From Phoronis australis (Eukaryota; Phoronida; Phoronidae): DNA of 64,000 bases. Below, in pieces: positions 62,329 through 64,000 of the stretch (its first letter is position 1; each line of letters starts with the position of its first letter). The DNA is taken from contig NMRA01000312.1 of NCBI GenBank assembly GCA_002633005.1, forward strand, positions 455,194-519,193, given 5' to 3'. The notes beneath the pieces were generated by a model that worked only from the letters and a program-made list of their open reading frames with translations, was not told where the DNA came from and ran no database searches. A program made the position numbers and the translations under genes.

Positions 62329-63239
62329 AAGTCATGTGGGTATTGTTTACGCCAAATATTTCATATCACACTAGTAACTATAACAATTATATTAAAACTA
62401 GAATTAGATAAGCCGTTTCATCTCGCATATTAAGTAAGAACACTAAAACATGAGCTTAAAATATCCCTGTTAGCAATTATAACTAATTCATTTTCTTTTC
62501 CTTGTGACATCAATTATAACACATGGCACCAATAAAATACAAATCGGAGGCAGGTCTCCATCCCGGTACTTTTCACACACAAATGGATTAGAGTTCTCTT
62601 TTTAGATACTTCCCCATAGCAACAAAATGTAGTAGCTATTTTAGTTCTAGTTCTTTATCCTATAACCGGCACTATATTAAAACCGAAACAAAAAAGGAAA
62701 TGAAGGATCAGCGTTCTAGAGCCCGGTACCTTTCTTAACCAAAGAAACGCTCTGCTTTTTAGTTATAATTGTGTTTTTTAAGGAACATAGCACCTCACGT
62801 TTCACTACCAAAGTAAAACGTGACAGTAAATCCGGATATTGATCCCGATATCTCTTGCGTATGTTAAGCGGAGTCGTGCTCTGTAACGATAGAGTCTCGC
62901 TGGGAAAGCAAGATGTCGCCGTGTATTTTAATGAGAGCATGTGATTTTGGCTAAATGTTTCTCAAAGGGAGAATAGCAGCTGGGTGTTTCACCATGTGAG
63001 CTCATTCTATATCATAACCCGCATAATCTACATATCCCCATACATGTCTCATGCAACTCGACCACACTACTATTTAAGCCCCGTGGTTGTTGCAGTGTCC
63101 AATATCTGAACAAATTATACAAAAGCTAACTAGAGAATACAAGCAAGGAGTGTACGAGTATAGGAGAGTTCACTCCGCCATTTTACCATTCGCCGCAATG
63201 GTTACCGGTCGAAACACTAGCGCTCCAAGCGGCGAATAA

Positions 63240-63352
63240 TCAATTGTCAACTCTATCGATAGACTTATTAACTCTATCAATAAACCTAATTACTCTATCG
63301 ATAGAGCTAAAAGTCTATCAATAGAATTAATAGTCTATCGATAGAGTTAGCA
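63240..63352. repeat. ATCGAT palindrome cluster
   Basis: Five or six CTATCGATAG or CTATCAATAG motifs in about 105 bp. The left half is roughly the reverse complement of the right half, so the stretch can form a cruciform or hairpin. Confidence 0.85.
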
Positions 63353-63494
63353 ACGGAGGAAAAAGTTGCCGTTTTGTTCTTTTACAGCCACCGTATTATA
63401 ATGACAATGCGCTTGCACCAATTGATTTTTGGACTGATTTAACTACTGCAGCACCCCCTACTGGCCCTTAGAAACATATCTTTTTGGATGCACC

Positions 63495-63592
63495 ATGGAC
63501 CCATTTCAATGCCCCAACGCTGCCCTTGTCGACGGAATGCACTCCTATGACTTCGCACTGCCGCGGACTGCTATGGGAATGTCCGTGACTAC
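63495..63592 (+). CDS. Possible first coding exon of an unknown gene
   Basis: ATG in CACCATGG (a strong Kozak match) opens a 32-codon frame beginning MDPFQCPNAALVDGMHSYDF. The frame is richer in G and C than its surroundings and is followed by GTAAGG (phase 2). I do not recognise the protein. There is no downstream exon in the window to confirm it, and the similar-looking sequence after 63600 shows nothing coding. Confidence 0.3.
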
Positions 63593-64000
63593 GTAAGGAA
63601 CGAACATTTGAATCGAAGATTTATGACCGAATGACAAGCTAACCAAAAACGTAGCTACACGTACACCTGATGTTTTGAAGACAAATTTCTACAAATCATA
63701 AATTTGCGCATCCCTTCCCGTTTGACTATACAGATTCCACTCAAGTATTGGAGGCGAAAATCTCAGTGGGTTTGAAGATGGAAGTCATAGCCAGAGCCTA
63801 AGTCTCTACTAACGGAACATTTAGAGGTCAACCTGAAAAGAACACAGTTTGCCTGTGGTTAAATACGCTTCTTGAGGCATGCCCTTTTGTTAAGGACAAA
63901 ATTTATCAAGTAACTCCATACCAACTAGTTATTTACAGATACGTTTCACCCCAAATGTAATCACATCACGTGACTGCAAAATTGCTAGTTCCACGTGATT

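Larger units (their letters stand above)
49600..63140 (-). repeat. Tandem array of tRNA-Ala-derived units (about 3.4 kb class)
   Basis: Five partly deleted units follow each other. Corresponding anchors: the CTGGGCATCGAT tRNA at 50437, 52932, 57634 and 61013; the AGC tRNA at 52010, 54414 (hybrid) and 60097; the ATTCCGG tRNA at 55540, 58685 and 62256; a CGACCCCGGTACTTCT relic at about 51475, 53880, 56415, 59560 and 63128 (cut off). The most complete unit, 57634 to 61013, is 3379 bp. Between anchors nearly every 100-250 bp shows a degenerate tRNA-Ala in the same orientation, for example 57001-57065, 57130-57205, 57358-57430, 58234-58310, 59130-59205. Frames in this region are repeat noise. Confidence 0.92.

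Overview
This is metazoan nuclear DNA. It is AT-rich and intron-rich, and holds one long spliced gene, cytosolic-type tRNA genes with A and B boxes and oligo-T stops, a decayed LINE, foldback elements, microsatellites and minisatellites. Cysteine-rich, thrombospondin-bearing exons with about 2 kb introns suggest an aquatic invertebrate. I cannot name the phylum. Single N characters at 365, 9171 and 48332 mark contig joins. At 365 and 48332 the flanking sequence is duplicated in a way that points to contig ends that were never merged.

Layout. 1-7576: flank with a false duplication (1-867), a CRE-containing satellite (about 1730-3150) and no gene I can support. 7577-46596, plus strand: 18 exons whose splice phases all agree, giving 857 complete codons of an ADAMTS metalloprotease. 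Its order is signal peptide, propeptide, furin site, HETGHVLGMEHD catalytic domain, disintegrin-like domain, TSP1, Cys-rich domain, spacer and the start of a second TSP1. Signature residues place it with the procollagen N-proteinase group (ADAMTS2/3/14). The 3' end of the gene is not found in the window. Its introns hold microsatellites, a 39-bp minisatellite with a tRNA-Leu-like relic, two intact tRNA-Leu(CAG) genes, a broken LINE, a 925-bp foldback element, MITEs and a 38-bp minisatellite.

46597-63140: antisense tRNA-Ala DNA. Isolated relics at 46.9 and 47.4 kb precede an array (about 49.6-63.1 kb) of 3.4-kb-class units. Each unit carries one or more recognisable tRNA-Ala genes on the minus strand and about a dozen decayed copies spaced 100-250 bp apart. 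Five genes look intact (AGC at 52010 and 60097, CGC at 52932, TGC at 57634 and 61013), so all three alanine isoacceptors come from one array. Unequal exchange, anticodon switching, parallel B-box decay and a minisatellite made from the 5' half of a tRNA are all visible. I consider this the most interesting system in the window. 63140-64000: the array stops abruptly, followed by an ATCGAT palindrome cluster and a possible first exon with a strong Kozak context.

The protease and the tRNA array are functionally unrelated. If the remaining ADAMTS exons lie beyond 64 kb, the array is nested antisense in an intron of at least 17.4 kb.
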